This document shows positions 8,207-16,008 of a DNA stretch of 24,460 nt, one piece after another. Made by a program: the position numbers and the translations under genes. The number at the start of each line of letters is the position of its first letter. Position 1 is the stretch's first letter. This stretch comes from Lachnospiraceae bacterium (lineage in GTDB: Bacteria; Bacillota_A; Clostridia; Lachnospirales; Lachnospiraceae): contig VSNT01000057.1 of NCBI GenBank assembly GCA_009774465.1, forward strand, positions 1 through 24,460, read 5' to 3'. The notes under the pieces were generated by a model. That model saw only the letters and a list, made by a program, of their open reading frames with translations, was not told where the DNA came from and did not search any database.

Positions 8207-9103
8207 ATGAATTATAAAATAGGCACAAGGGGTTCAAAGCTGGCTCTGGCACAGGCACAGCTGGTACGCACTCGTCTGCAGGAAGCTTATCCGGAAGATA
8301 CTTTTGAACTTAGTGTAATTAAAACAAAGGGAGATCGGCTTAAAGATATTCCTTTGGGAAAAATTGGAGATAAAGGGATTTTCGTAACGGAGATTGAGCA
8401 GCAGATATTAAATAATCAGGTTCAACTTGGCGTTCACAGTATGAAGGACATGCCTTCCCGGCCAGCTGCGGGGCTTGTTTTTGCAAAGGCCTGGAAGCGG
8501 GAGGATGCCAGAGACGTATTGATTTTAAGAAAAGAAAAGTCCCTTTGGGAGCTGCCTAAGGGGGCGGTGATTGGTACCGGCAGCAGACGCCGGGCATTTC
8601 AGCTTCTGGCAATGCGGAAAGACCTGAAAATCGTGGATATTCGGGGAAATGTGGACACAAGGCTGAAAAAGATGCAGGAACAAAAGCTGGATGGGATTGT
8701 GCTTGCAGCGGCAGGCTTGAAAAGGCTTGGAATGGAGCAGCTTATTACCCAGTATTTGGAGATAGATGAGATGGTTCCGGCTCCGGCCCAGGGAATTTTA
8801 GCCCTTGAAATACAAAGCAGCAATGAAAGGCTTTTATCCATGTTAAACGCTTTGGCAGATGAAGAAACTGAACGGGAAGCGATTGCCGAGAGGGAATTTT
8901 TAAAGGAAATGGGCGGAGGCTGCCATGCGCCTGCAGGTGCTTTTTGTGAAAAAGACAAAGGTGGGGAGTTAAGGCTCCGTGCAATCTACGGGGATGAATC
9001 CGGCAGTTGGTTAAAGCGTGTATCAGTAACAGGGAAGGAACCGAAGGCGCTGGCAAGGCAGGCGGCGGAGCAGATAAGTAAGGAACGGAAAGGCAATTTA
9101 TAA
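8207..9103 (+). CDS. hemC: Hydroxymethylbilane synthase (porphobilinogen deaminase)
   Basis: Polymerises four porphobilinogens to the linear tetrapyrrole hydroxymethylbilane. The 298-residue protein starts with the canonical YKIGTRGSKLALAQA. It then has the basic and acidic substrate-binding motifs LGVHSMKDMP, GTGSRRRAFQLL and IRGNVDTRL, and the dipyrromethane-cofactor cysteine in EMGGGCHAPAGAF (C239, near the usual 242). The frame is open up to an ATG at 8117, but that 30-residue extension is unlike the family and crosses the inverted repeat at 8129-8148. GGGGGA directly before 8207 supports the internal ATG. The stop overlaps the next start as TAATG. Confidence 0.95.
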   Translation: MNYKIGTRGSKLALAQAQLVRTRLQEAYPEDTFELSVIKTKGDRLKDIPLGKIGDKGIFVTEIEQQILNNQVQLGVHSMKDMPSRPAAGLVFAKAWKREDARDVLILRKEKSLWELPKGAVIGTGSRRRAFQLLAMRKDLKIVDIRGNVDTRLKKMQEQKLDGIVLAAAGLKRLGMEQLITQYLEIDEMVPAPAQGILALEIQSSNERLLSMLNALADEETEREAIAEREFLKEMGGGCHAPAGAFCEKDKGGELRLRAIYGDESGSWLKRVSVTGKEPKALARQAAEQISKERKGNL

Positions 9104-11289
9104 TGGATGATTTGGAAAGACATGAAAAACATCTGGAAAAGAAAATGGAACCAGAATGCAGAATCTGCGGAAAAGTGACACTAGTAGGAGCCGGCCCGGG
9201 GGATATGGGACTGATAACAGTAAGGGGACTTGAAGCAGTCCGCAGGGCCGACTGCATTATTTATGACAGGCTTTCTTCTCCTGAGCTTTTAAAGGAAGCA
9301 AAGCCGAAGTGTGAAAAAATATATGCGGGAAAAGAAAATCATCATCATACCCTCACGCAGGAAGAAATCAACCAGCTTTTAGTGGAAAAAGCCTGTCAGT
9401 ATAAAAATGTGGTGCGTTTAAAGGGCGGAGACAGCTATGTTTTTGGAAGAGGCGGGGAAGAGGGGATCTACTTAAAAGAGCATGGAATTTCCTTTTCGGT
9501 GATTCCCGGCGTCAGTTCTGCAATTGCTGGACCTGCCTGTGCAGGAATTCCGGTTACCCACAGAAACATAGCGTCAGGTTTCCGCGTGGTGACAGCACAT
9601 GGGGCGGACGAATTTGCAAAAATTGATTTTTCTTCCATGAAAAATCCCAAAGAAACCCTTGTATTTTTAATGGGACTAAGTAAAGTTGGGGAAATTGTCA
9701 GGGGGCTTATGCAGGCAGGGCGGGAAGAGAATACGCCCACAGCAATAATTTCCCATGCGGCAACGAATCAGCAGAAGACAGTGACAGGAACCCTTGAGAA
9801 TATTGTGCAAAGAGTGGAGGAGGCAAAGCTTACTTCTCCGGCCCTGATTGTAGTGGGGGAAGTGGTTCGCTTACGGGAAAACCGGATGCTGCCCTTTTTA
9901 GAGGAAACGCCTTTTGAAGGAGAAAATCTCTTTACAGCAGAAAATCTGCTTGTAACAGATATGGAGCCTGACAGTGAAAAATTATTGGAAACATCAGGAG
10001 TTTTAGCCGGAAAAAGGTATCTGGTTCCGGTAATTCAGCCTTTCAAATCTTCGGAAAATGAAAACATATGCGCCGGTTTTCTTCCAAAGACGCAGGGAAA
10101 GAAAAGCCTTGGGGAGATGCTTAAGGATCTGGGAGCGCAGGTGGATGAAATCCTAGTTGGACAAATTCGGACGCTTCACCATGCCCTGTCAAAAGAGATG
10201 CTGCAGAAGGCGGACTGGATACTGTTTTCCAGTGGAAACGGGGTGGACGGATTTTTTGAAAACTTATATGAAGCAGGGCTGGACAGCAGAAGCCTTGCAG
10301 GCATCAGGATTGCCGCAATTGGAAAAAGTACCGCCAGGGTGCTTGCTGCATATGGCATACAGGCAGATTTCATTTCTGAAAAGCAGCATGGAGAGGCATT
10401 TGCAGCAGAATTGTCGGAAAAAGTGGAGGATGAAGCCTGTGTTCTTTCCTTTTCAGCGGCAGAAAACAGCGGTACCATAGAAAAAAATCTGAAAAAGAAC
10501 TGTAAGCTTAAAATCATTCCTGTTTATGAAAATAAAGAAACAGAATTTACTTGTGAATGGAAGGATTATGATGGTATTTTGATAACCTGTGCCTCATCGG
10601 CAGTCAGATTCTTTCAGGCATATGATAAAAACTGGCCGGTACCGCCAGTGTATTCCATTGGACCTAACACCACAAATTGCCTGGAAAATCTGGGGATTGA
10701 GGAAATCATAGAGGCCAAAGAACCTTCTTATGAAGCACTTTGCACACTTTTGAAGGAGGAAATTATTTTAATCACACCTACAATGGAATATGCAGAAGAC
10801 ATCATGCAGTACCGGAAAGAATTCCTGGAGTTTCATCCAGAGGAAGATATGGGAGGCACCGGCAATTTAAGAGACTGTGAGACTGCCCGGGAATGGGTGG
10901 ACTTTGTGGAGGCCATGCACCGAAAGGAAACCTGCCCACCCGGTCTGGTTGATTCTGATATTTATATAGGTGTCAGAAGGTGGGACAGGAAAATTGTAGG
11001 CATGATTGAATTTCGGCATCATATTGATCATCCTGTTTTAGGATTGTGGGGAGGACATATTGGATATTGTGTCAGGCCCTGTGAGCGGAAAAAGGGCTAT
11101 GGAAAGCAGATGCTGCAAAAGGTGCTTAATAAGTGCAGAAAAGCAGGGCTTAGTCAGGTGATGATTACCTGTGATGAGGGCAATACTGCCAGCGAGAGAA
11201 CGATTTTATCAGGCGGAGGCGTTTATGAAAAAACCGTATGGTCAGATCAGCTTTCCACCTATATGAAACGGTTTTGGATTAAACTGTGA
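9103..11289 (+). CDS. cobA/hemD: CobA-HemD-GNAT fusion: uroporphyrinogen III methyltransferase, uroporphyrinogen III synthase and acetyltransferase
   Basis: 728 residues with three domains. Residues about 24-260 are SUMT, which methylates uroporphyrinogen III at C2 and C7 using SAM to give precorrin-2: KVTLVGAGPGD (24-34), RLKGGDSYVFGRGGEE (105-120), PGVSSAIAGPACAGIPVTHR. Residues about 300-550 are uroporphyrinogen III synthase, a divergent family recognised by VDEILVGQIRT, DWILFSSGNGVDGFFE, RIAAIGKSTARVLAAYGI and ILITCASSAVRFF. CobA-HemD fusions are common in Clostridia. Residues about 554-728 are a GNAT N-acetyltransferase with the acetyl-CoA motif RKKGYG (662-667), GGHIGYCVRP before it and ASERTILSGGGVYE after it. 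I saw no stop or frameshift between domains. AAGGAGG (10753-10759) lies at the GNAT boundary. The GNAT substrate is unknown. Residues C19 and C22 form a CxxC just before SUMT. Confidence 0.93.
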   Translation: MDDLERHEKHLEKKMEPECRICGKVTLVGAGPGDMGLITVRGLEAVRRADCIIYDRLSSPELLKEAKPKCEKIYAGKENHHHTLTQEEINQLLVEKACQYKNVVRLKGGDSYVFGRGGEEGIYLKEHGISFSVIPGVSSAIAGPACAGIPVTHRNIASGFRVVTAHGADEFAKIDFSSMKNPKETLVFLMGLSKVGEIVRGLMQAGREENTPTAIISHAATNQQKTVTGTLENIVQRVEEAKLTSPALIVVGEVVRLRENRMLPFLEETPFEGENLFTAENLLVTDMEPDSEKLLETSGVLAGKRYLVPVIQPFKSSENENICAGFLPKTQGKKSLGEMLKDLGAQVDEILVGQIRTLHHALSKEMLQKADWILFSSGNGVDGFFENLYEAGLDSRSLAGIRIAAIGKSTARVLAAYGIQADFISEKQHGEAFAAELSEKVEDEACVLSFSAAENSGTIEKNLKKNCKLKIIPVYENKETEFTCEWKDYDGILITCASSAVRFFQAYDKNWPVPPVYSIGPNTTNCLENLGIEEIIEAKEPSYEALCTLLKEEIILITPTMEYAEDIMQYRKEFLEFHPEEDMGGTGNLRDCETAREWVDFVEAMHRKETCPPGLVDSDIYIGVRRWDRKIVGMIEFRHHIDHPVLGLWGGHIGYCVRPCERKKGYGKQMLQKVLNKCRKAGLSQVMITCDEGNTASERTILSGGGVYEKTVWSDQLSTYMKRFWIKL
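10753..10767 (+). promoter_or_regulatory. Internal Shine-Dalgarno-like sequence at the HemD/GNAT boundary
   Basis: AAGGAGG (10753-10759) is followed after 5 nt by an in-frame ATT codon (10765-10767) exactly where a free-standing GNAT would begin (LITPTMEYAEDI). An ATT start is rare but possible; the next ATG (10783) is too far for this site. It may be an internal translation start or the footprint of a formerly separate gene. Confidence 0.3.
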
Positions 11290-11374
11290 TTGTAATGCCC
11301 GCAAATGCAGGCACTTGGGAGCAAGGTTGAACGGAAAGCGAAACCAGACACTTGGAAACAGAGGTGAAAGAAAA

Positions 11375-12124
11375 ATGAGGATAGAAGATTACCCATATTT
11401 ATATGAAACCCATATGCACACCAGTGAGGGCAGTGCATGTGCCCGCAGCAGGGGAGAGGAAATGGCTCAGGCGGCAAAGGAGGCCGGTTACACGGGGATT
11501 ATCATTACAGATCATAACTGGTATGGAAATACCTGTATTGATGCCGATTTGCCCTGGGAAGAATGGATTGAACGGTTTTGTATGGGCTTTGAACATGCAA
11601 AGGAAAGAGGAGAGAAGATAGGACTTGACGTATTTTTTGGTTATGAGTCCTGCTATCAGGGAACCGAATTTTTAATTTACGGGGTAGATAAAGTCTGGTT
11701 AAAGCAGCATCCGGAGATTAAGGATGCCTCAATAAAAAAGCAGCATGAACTGATTCAGGGTGCAGGTGGAATGGTAATTCATGCCCATCCCTACAGGGAA
11801 GAATGGTATATTCCCAAGGTACGTCTTTTTCCAGAGGATGTGGACGGAGTGGAGGGAATCAACGCTACCCATTCTTCCCCATTTAGCTTAAGCCACAACA
11901 ATCCGGAATTTGACAGACTGGCAATTGCCTATGCAAAGGAACATGGCCTGCCAATGAGCGCCGGATCAGATATTCATACGACTAATCTTTTGGGCGGCGG
12001 CGTTGCATTCAGGAGAAGGCTTAAGTCAGTTAAGGAGTATTGTCAGATAATTTTAAGCGGTGAAGATTATCTTTTAACCAATGGGGATGCCTGGTTTGAT
12101 CCCAAAGGAAGGGAAATTGGATGA
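11375..12124 (+). CDS. PHP-domain metal-dependent phosphoesterase
   Basis: 249-residue cytoplasmic protein of the PHP superfamily. Metal ligands are seen in ETHMHTSEGSACA near the N-terminus, IIITDHNW, the mid-protein glutamate of FFGYESC, VIHAHPYR and AGSDIHTTN near the C-terminus, in the usual order. The substrate is not evident; homologues include nucleoside 3',5'-bisphosphate and histidinol-phosphate phosphatases and polymerase-associated nucleases. GAGGTG (11361-11366) with an 8-nt spacer supports ATG 11375; an upstream in-frame TTG (11315) would add 20 residues with no family look. The stop overlaps sbcD as ATGA, suggesting coupled expression with a DNA-end-processing nuclease and hence possibly a nucleic-acid-related role (inference). 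Confidence 0.85.
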   Translation: MRIEDYPYLYETHMHTSEGSACARSRGEEMAQAAKEAGYTGIIITDHNWYGNTCIDADLPWEEWIERFCMGFEHAKERGEKIGLDVFFGYESCYQGTEFLIYGVDKVWLKQHPEIKDASIKKQHELIQGAGGMVIHAHPYREEWYIPKVRLFPEDVDGVEGINATHSSPFSLSHNNPEFDRLAIAYAKEHGLPMSAGSDIHTTNLLGGGVAFRRRLKSVKEYCQIILSGEDYLLTNGDAWFDPKGREIG

Positions 12125-13341
12125 AGTTTTTACACATAGCAGATCTTCATATTGGAAAAATTGTAAATGATTTTTCCATGCTGGAAGATCAAAGATATAT
12201 TTTATCACAAATTGCAGATATGGCCAAAGCGGGCGGGGCAAAAGCGGTGGTGATTGCAGGAGATGTTTATGACAGGGCAATCCCTCCGGCAGAGGCAGTA
12301 ACTTTATTTGACGGATTTTTAAATGAATTGTCTCAGATGGGAATAGAGGCAGTGATGATCAGCGGAAATCATGACTCGCCGGAACGACTGTCTTTTGGGG
12401 AAAGTCTGCTTTCCAGACAGGGAGTTCACATTGCAGGAATCCAAAAGGATGCATTAACAAGGGTGCGCTTTCAGGAAAAAGGGAAGGAGACGGAGTTTGT
12501 GCTTTTACCCTTTGTTAAACCGGCTCAGGTGGGAGTAAGAACCAGCCAGGAAGCGGTGGAGCTGCTTTTAAAGCAGTACTGGGAGGAGGAAGGCATGCCG
12601 GAAAGAGAGGACGCAGAAGATATAGGCATCCTGCATAAAGAAAAACAGCAGATGCAGATTTCAAAGACGGGGAAGAAAAACAGGGTTCTGGTCACTCATT
12701 TTTTTGTGACAGATGCAGGAAGGGAGCCAGAGCTTTCCGAGAGTGAAACCACCATTCATGTGGGAGGACTTGATAATGTGGACGTCTCTTTGTTTCAGGG
12801 CTTTGATTATGTGGCATTAGGGCATATTCATAAGCCTCAGAGAATCGGCACCTATCCGGTATGGTATGCAGGCGCTCCCCTGCAGTATTCTTTTGGGGAA
12901 GCGGGAATGACCAAGGCGGCCCTTATGGTGACACTGGATGAGCAGGGACTTAAGGAAGTGGAAAAACTGCCCCTTTTTCCCATGCGGAGCATGAGAAAAA
13001 TAGAGGGAACTTTAAAGGAGCTTTTAGAGGCGGCAGCAGAAGAATACCCGGAGGCGCAGGAAAACAGACAGGATTATATTCAGGCGGTTTTAACAGATCA
13101 GGGGGAATTGATTGATCCTATTGGAACCCTTCGCAGCAGATATCCCAATGTAATGCAGATTGTAAGAAAAGAGACGGAAATCTCTTTACTGAAAGAGGAA
13201 TCCGTACAGGAACATACCATCGTTGAAAAGAAAGATACATTAGCCATGTTTGAGGCTTTTTACCGGGAAGTAAGGGATGCGGCCCTTTCAGATGAGGGAA
13301 AAGAGATTATGGCGGATGTAATTAAGGAATTGGAAGGATAG
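12121..13341 (+). CDS. sbcD: Exonuclease SbcCD, nuclease subunit SbcD
   Basis: Mre11-family manganese-dependent nuclease that, with SbcC, opens hairpins and processes blocked double-strand ends. The 406-residue protein has phosphoesterase motifs in order: HIADLHIGK (about 6-13), GDVYDRA, SGNHDSPERL, VTHFFV and ALGHIHKPQ. The C-terminal capping and SbcC-binding region follows. A Lys/Glu-rich stretch between the motifs (about nt 12590-12690) is somewhat longer than I would expect. It starts inside the PHP gene stop (ATGA) and sits 10 nt before sbcC, so all three are presumably one transcript. Confidence 0.95.
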   Translation: MKFLHIADLHIGKIVNDFSMLEDQRYILSQIADMAKAGGAKAVVIAGDVYDRAIPPAEAVTLFDGFLNELSQMGIEAVMISGNHDSPERLSFGESLLSRQGVHIAGIQKDALTRVRFQEKGKETEFVLLPFVKPAQVGVRTSQEAVELLLKQYWEEEGMPEREDAEDIGILHKEKQQMQISKTGKKNRVLVTHFFVTDAGREPELSESETTIHVGGLDNVDVSLFQGFDYVALGHIHKPQRIGTYPVWYAGAPLQYSFGEAGMTKAALMVTLDEQGLKEVEKLPLFPMRSMRKIEGTLKELLEAAAEEYPEAQENRQDYIQAVLTDQGELIDPIGTLRSRYPNVMQIVRKETEISLLKEESVQEHTIVEKKDTLAMFEAFYREVRDAALSDEGKEIMADVIKELEG

Positions 13342-13351
13342 AAGCGGAATT

Positions 13352-15952
13352 ATGAAACCGGTGAAACTGACTATTTGCGGATGGGGGCCTTATAAGGAAA
13401 AACAGGAAATTGATTTTTCAGGTTTTAAAGACAGAGGGATTTTTTTGATTACCGGACCTACCGGTGCAGGAAAAACCACTGTTTTTGATGCCATCACCTA
13501 TGCACTGTATGGAAACATGAGCGGAGAAGTCAGGGAAAAAAACAGTGTCCGCAGTGATTTTGCCAGGGCGGATACCCCTACTTATGTGGAGCTTTCCATG
13601 ACGCATAATGGAGAAAGCTATACCATCTACAGAAACCCCGAATACCTTCGCCCCAGCAAACGAAAAGGTGCAGGAGCGCTTACCAGAGAAAAGGAACGGG
13701 CTGTTTTTACGGGGCCGGACGGAGCGGCAGTGGAAGGCAGCAGTGAAGTCACCCGTGCGGTACAGGAGCTTTTAAAACTGGATTACCGCCAGTTCAAGCA
13801 GTTGTCCATGATTGCACAGGGGGAATTTACAAAATTTTTATCTGCTTCTTCCCTGGAAAAAACAAAAATTTTTCGGGAAATTTTTGGTACGGAGATTTAC
13901 GAAAAAACAGCTTCCAATCTAAAAAAGAGGTCGGGAGAAGTCTACAGACAGATTATGGAATTCCGTCATAAGATGGACGAAGATATTGATATGCTGCAGC
14001 GGGATGGAATTACGGAAGAAACGGAAGGCAGCTATTTTTATCAGGGAATGATTTCCAGTTTGGAAAAGCAGGTGAAGGAATTAAGAAAGGAAAGCAAAGA
14101 CTGTCAAAAAAATTTATATGAAAAGGAAGAGCAGGTGCAGGCGCTTACCACCAGGCTGGCAAAGGCTGAGAAAACGGCAGGACTTCTTGATAAGCTGGAA
14201 GCGGAAAAGCAGCGGAGAAAAGAACTCTGTGCCAGAGAAGAAGAAATGGAAAAGAAGGCTGTTCTTTTAAGGAAGCAGGAAAAAGCAGCCTCCTTAAAAA
14301 CAGAGGAGTCACAGTTAAATGCAATAGAGGAAAAGAATGTTTCTCTTTGGAAAGAGATAGGGGCAGTTTCAGAGGAGATAAAAAAATTGCAGGCGCAAAA
14401 GGCGGAGGAAGAAGAGCTTTACAGATGCAGGCAGGAAACTTTGGCTGCCTATCAGGAGGAAAAGGAACAGGCACAGGCGGAAAATCTGCTTGCCAGGGAG
14501 AAAAAGGCGGAAAAAGATAAGAAAGATGAGTTATGTAAACTTCAAGAAGCCTATTTGTGCGCTGAGCAGGAGGAAGAAAAGGCAAAGGCTCTTTACGAAC
14601 AGGCGGATAAGGCCTACCGGCATGGAATTGCCGGTATTCTTGCCGCAAAACTATCGGAAGGGGCGCCCTGTCCGGTATGCGGTTCCATTCACCATCCGCA
14701 GCCTGCTGTAGTAAATGATGCGCTTTTGGGAGAGGAAGAAGTAAAAGAGTTAAAAGCGGAATTTGAGGAAAAGCAAAAAGAGAGAGTTACTCTTCATGGA
14801 AAAACAACCGGGTATCTTGCACAGGTTCAGGAACTTAGTGTGCGGGTGGAAGCCCTTGAAAAAGACTGTTTTCATATGGCGGAGAGAAGAAAAAAACGTA
14901 AGGAAGTCATAAATGGGTATATAGATGCCTATAGTGAGGAAGAATTTAATATTATTTTACGAAAATACGAACAGCGGCTTGCAGTACTTGGAGAAAAGGA
15001 ACAGCTGCTTGAAAAGAAAAAGAAAGACCATTTAAAGGAAAGTGAAGAGTTAAGCCGGCAGCAGGAAAGCTTTCAGGAAAGATGCCTGTTGCTTGGATTT
15101 GAAACAAAAGAAAGCTATAAAAAGGCGCTTGCAGACGAACAGGCTATGGGGAAGCTCAGGGAAGAAATTCAGAATTACCGCCAGGAATGTGGTTTAAACA
15201 GTGAAATGATTCTGCATCTTGAGGAAGAGACGAAAGAGGAAAAAAGAGAGGATATGAAACTGCTTACAGAAAAGGTACAGCAGGCGGTACAGGAAAAAAA
15301 GGGGCTTCTTGAGGAATACAGGGAGTTGGAAAACCGCTTTCAGAGTGTGAAAAAAGTGCTTTCCTCCTTAAAAGAAAAAAATGGAAAACTGGATGAACTG
15401 ATGAAAATCTATAGTCTGGTTAAGGATCTGGATGATGCGGCAAACGGAAATAACAAAAAGCGGCTGGTGTTTGAACAGTATGTGCTTGCTTCCTGTTTTG
15501 AGGAGATTCTCCATGCGGCCAATATCCGTCTTTCCTGTATGAGCGGCGGCAGATATAAGATGCGCAGGGTAAAGGAGATTTCAGATGGCCGCAGTAAGGA
15601 TAATCTGGAAATTGAGGTGATGGATTATTACACCGGCAAATACAGATCGGTAAAGACTTTATCCGGCGGAGAATCCTTTAAGGTATCCTTATCTCTTGCC
15701 CTTGGCATGAGTGATGTGGTACAGAGCAGAAGCGGAGGGCGCAGGGTGGAAACTCTCTTTATAGACGAAGGCTTTGGAAGCCTTGACAGTGAATCTTTAG
15801 AGCAGGCTTGCGTTACATTACAGAGTCTGGTGGAAAAAAACAGACTCATTGGGATTATTTCCCACGTGCCTGAACTGGCGGAAAAAATTGGAGATCAGAT
15901 ACAGATCCGCAAAACAAATGCTGGTAGTGAGGCTGTTATTATGTTATCTTAG
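13352..15952 (+). CDS. sbcC: Exonuclease SbcCD, ATPase subunit SbcC
   Basis: Rad50-like SMC-type ATPase partner of SbcD. Walker A GPTGAGKTT is at residues 35-43. Two long charged coiled-coil arms flank a zinc hook CPVC (C440 and C443), near the middle of the 866-residue chain. The ABC signature LSGGESF (770-776) and the Walker B/D-loop LFIDEGFGSLD complete the head. It is shorter than the roughly 1000-residue SbcC of E. coli, consistent with shorter arms. The neighbours and motif order leave little doubt. Confidence 0.95.
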   Translation: MKPVKLTICGWGPYKEKQEIDFSGFKDRGIFLITGPTGAGKTTVFDAITYALYGNMSGEVREKNSVRSDFARADTPTYVELSMTHNGESYTIYRNPEYLRPSKRKGAGALTREKERAVFTGPDGAAVEGSSEVTRAVQELLKLDYRQFKQLSMIAQGEFTKFLSASSLEKTKIFREIFGTEIYEKTASNLKKRSGEVYRQIMEFRHKMDEDIDMLQRDGITEETEGSYFYQGMISSLEKQVKELRKESKDCQKNLYEKEEQVQALTTRLAKAEKTAGLLDKLEAEKQRRKELCAREEEMEKKAVLLRKQEKAASLKTEESQLNAIEEKNVSLWKEIGAVSEEIKKLQAQKAEEEELYRCRQETLAAYQEEKEQAQAENLLAREKKAEKDKKDELCKLQEAYLCAEQEEEKAKALYEQADKAYRHGIAGILAAKLSEGAPCPVCGSIHHPQPAVVNDALLGEEEVKELKAEFEEKQKERVTLHGKTTGYLAQVQELSVRVEALEKDCFHMAERRKKRKEVINGYIDAYSEEEFNIILRKYEQRLAVLGEKEQLLEKKKKDHLKESEELSRQQESFQERCLLLGFETKESYKKALADEQAMGKLREEIQNYRQECGLNSEMILHLEEETKEEKREDMKLLTEKVQQAVQEKKGLLEEYRELENRFQSVKKVLSSLKEKNGKLDELMKIYSLVKDLDDAANGNNKKRLVFEQYVLASCFEEILHAANIRLSCMSGGRYKMRRVKEISDGRSKDNLEIEVMDYYTGKYRSVKTLSGGESFKVSLSLALGMSDVVQSRSGGRRVETLFIDEGFGSLDSESLEQACVTLQSLVEKNRLIGIISHVPELAEKIGDQIQIRKTNAGSEAVIMLS

Positions 15953-16008
15953 AAGTAGCGGTGTTAAAAAGCATAAAAGGATAAATGGAAGATTTGGGAG
16001 GTATTTAC

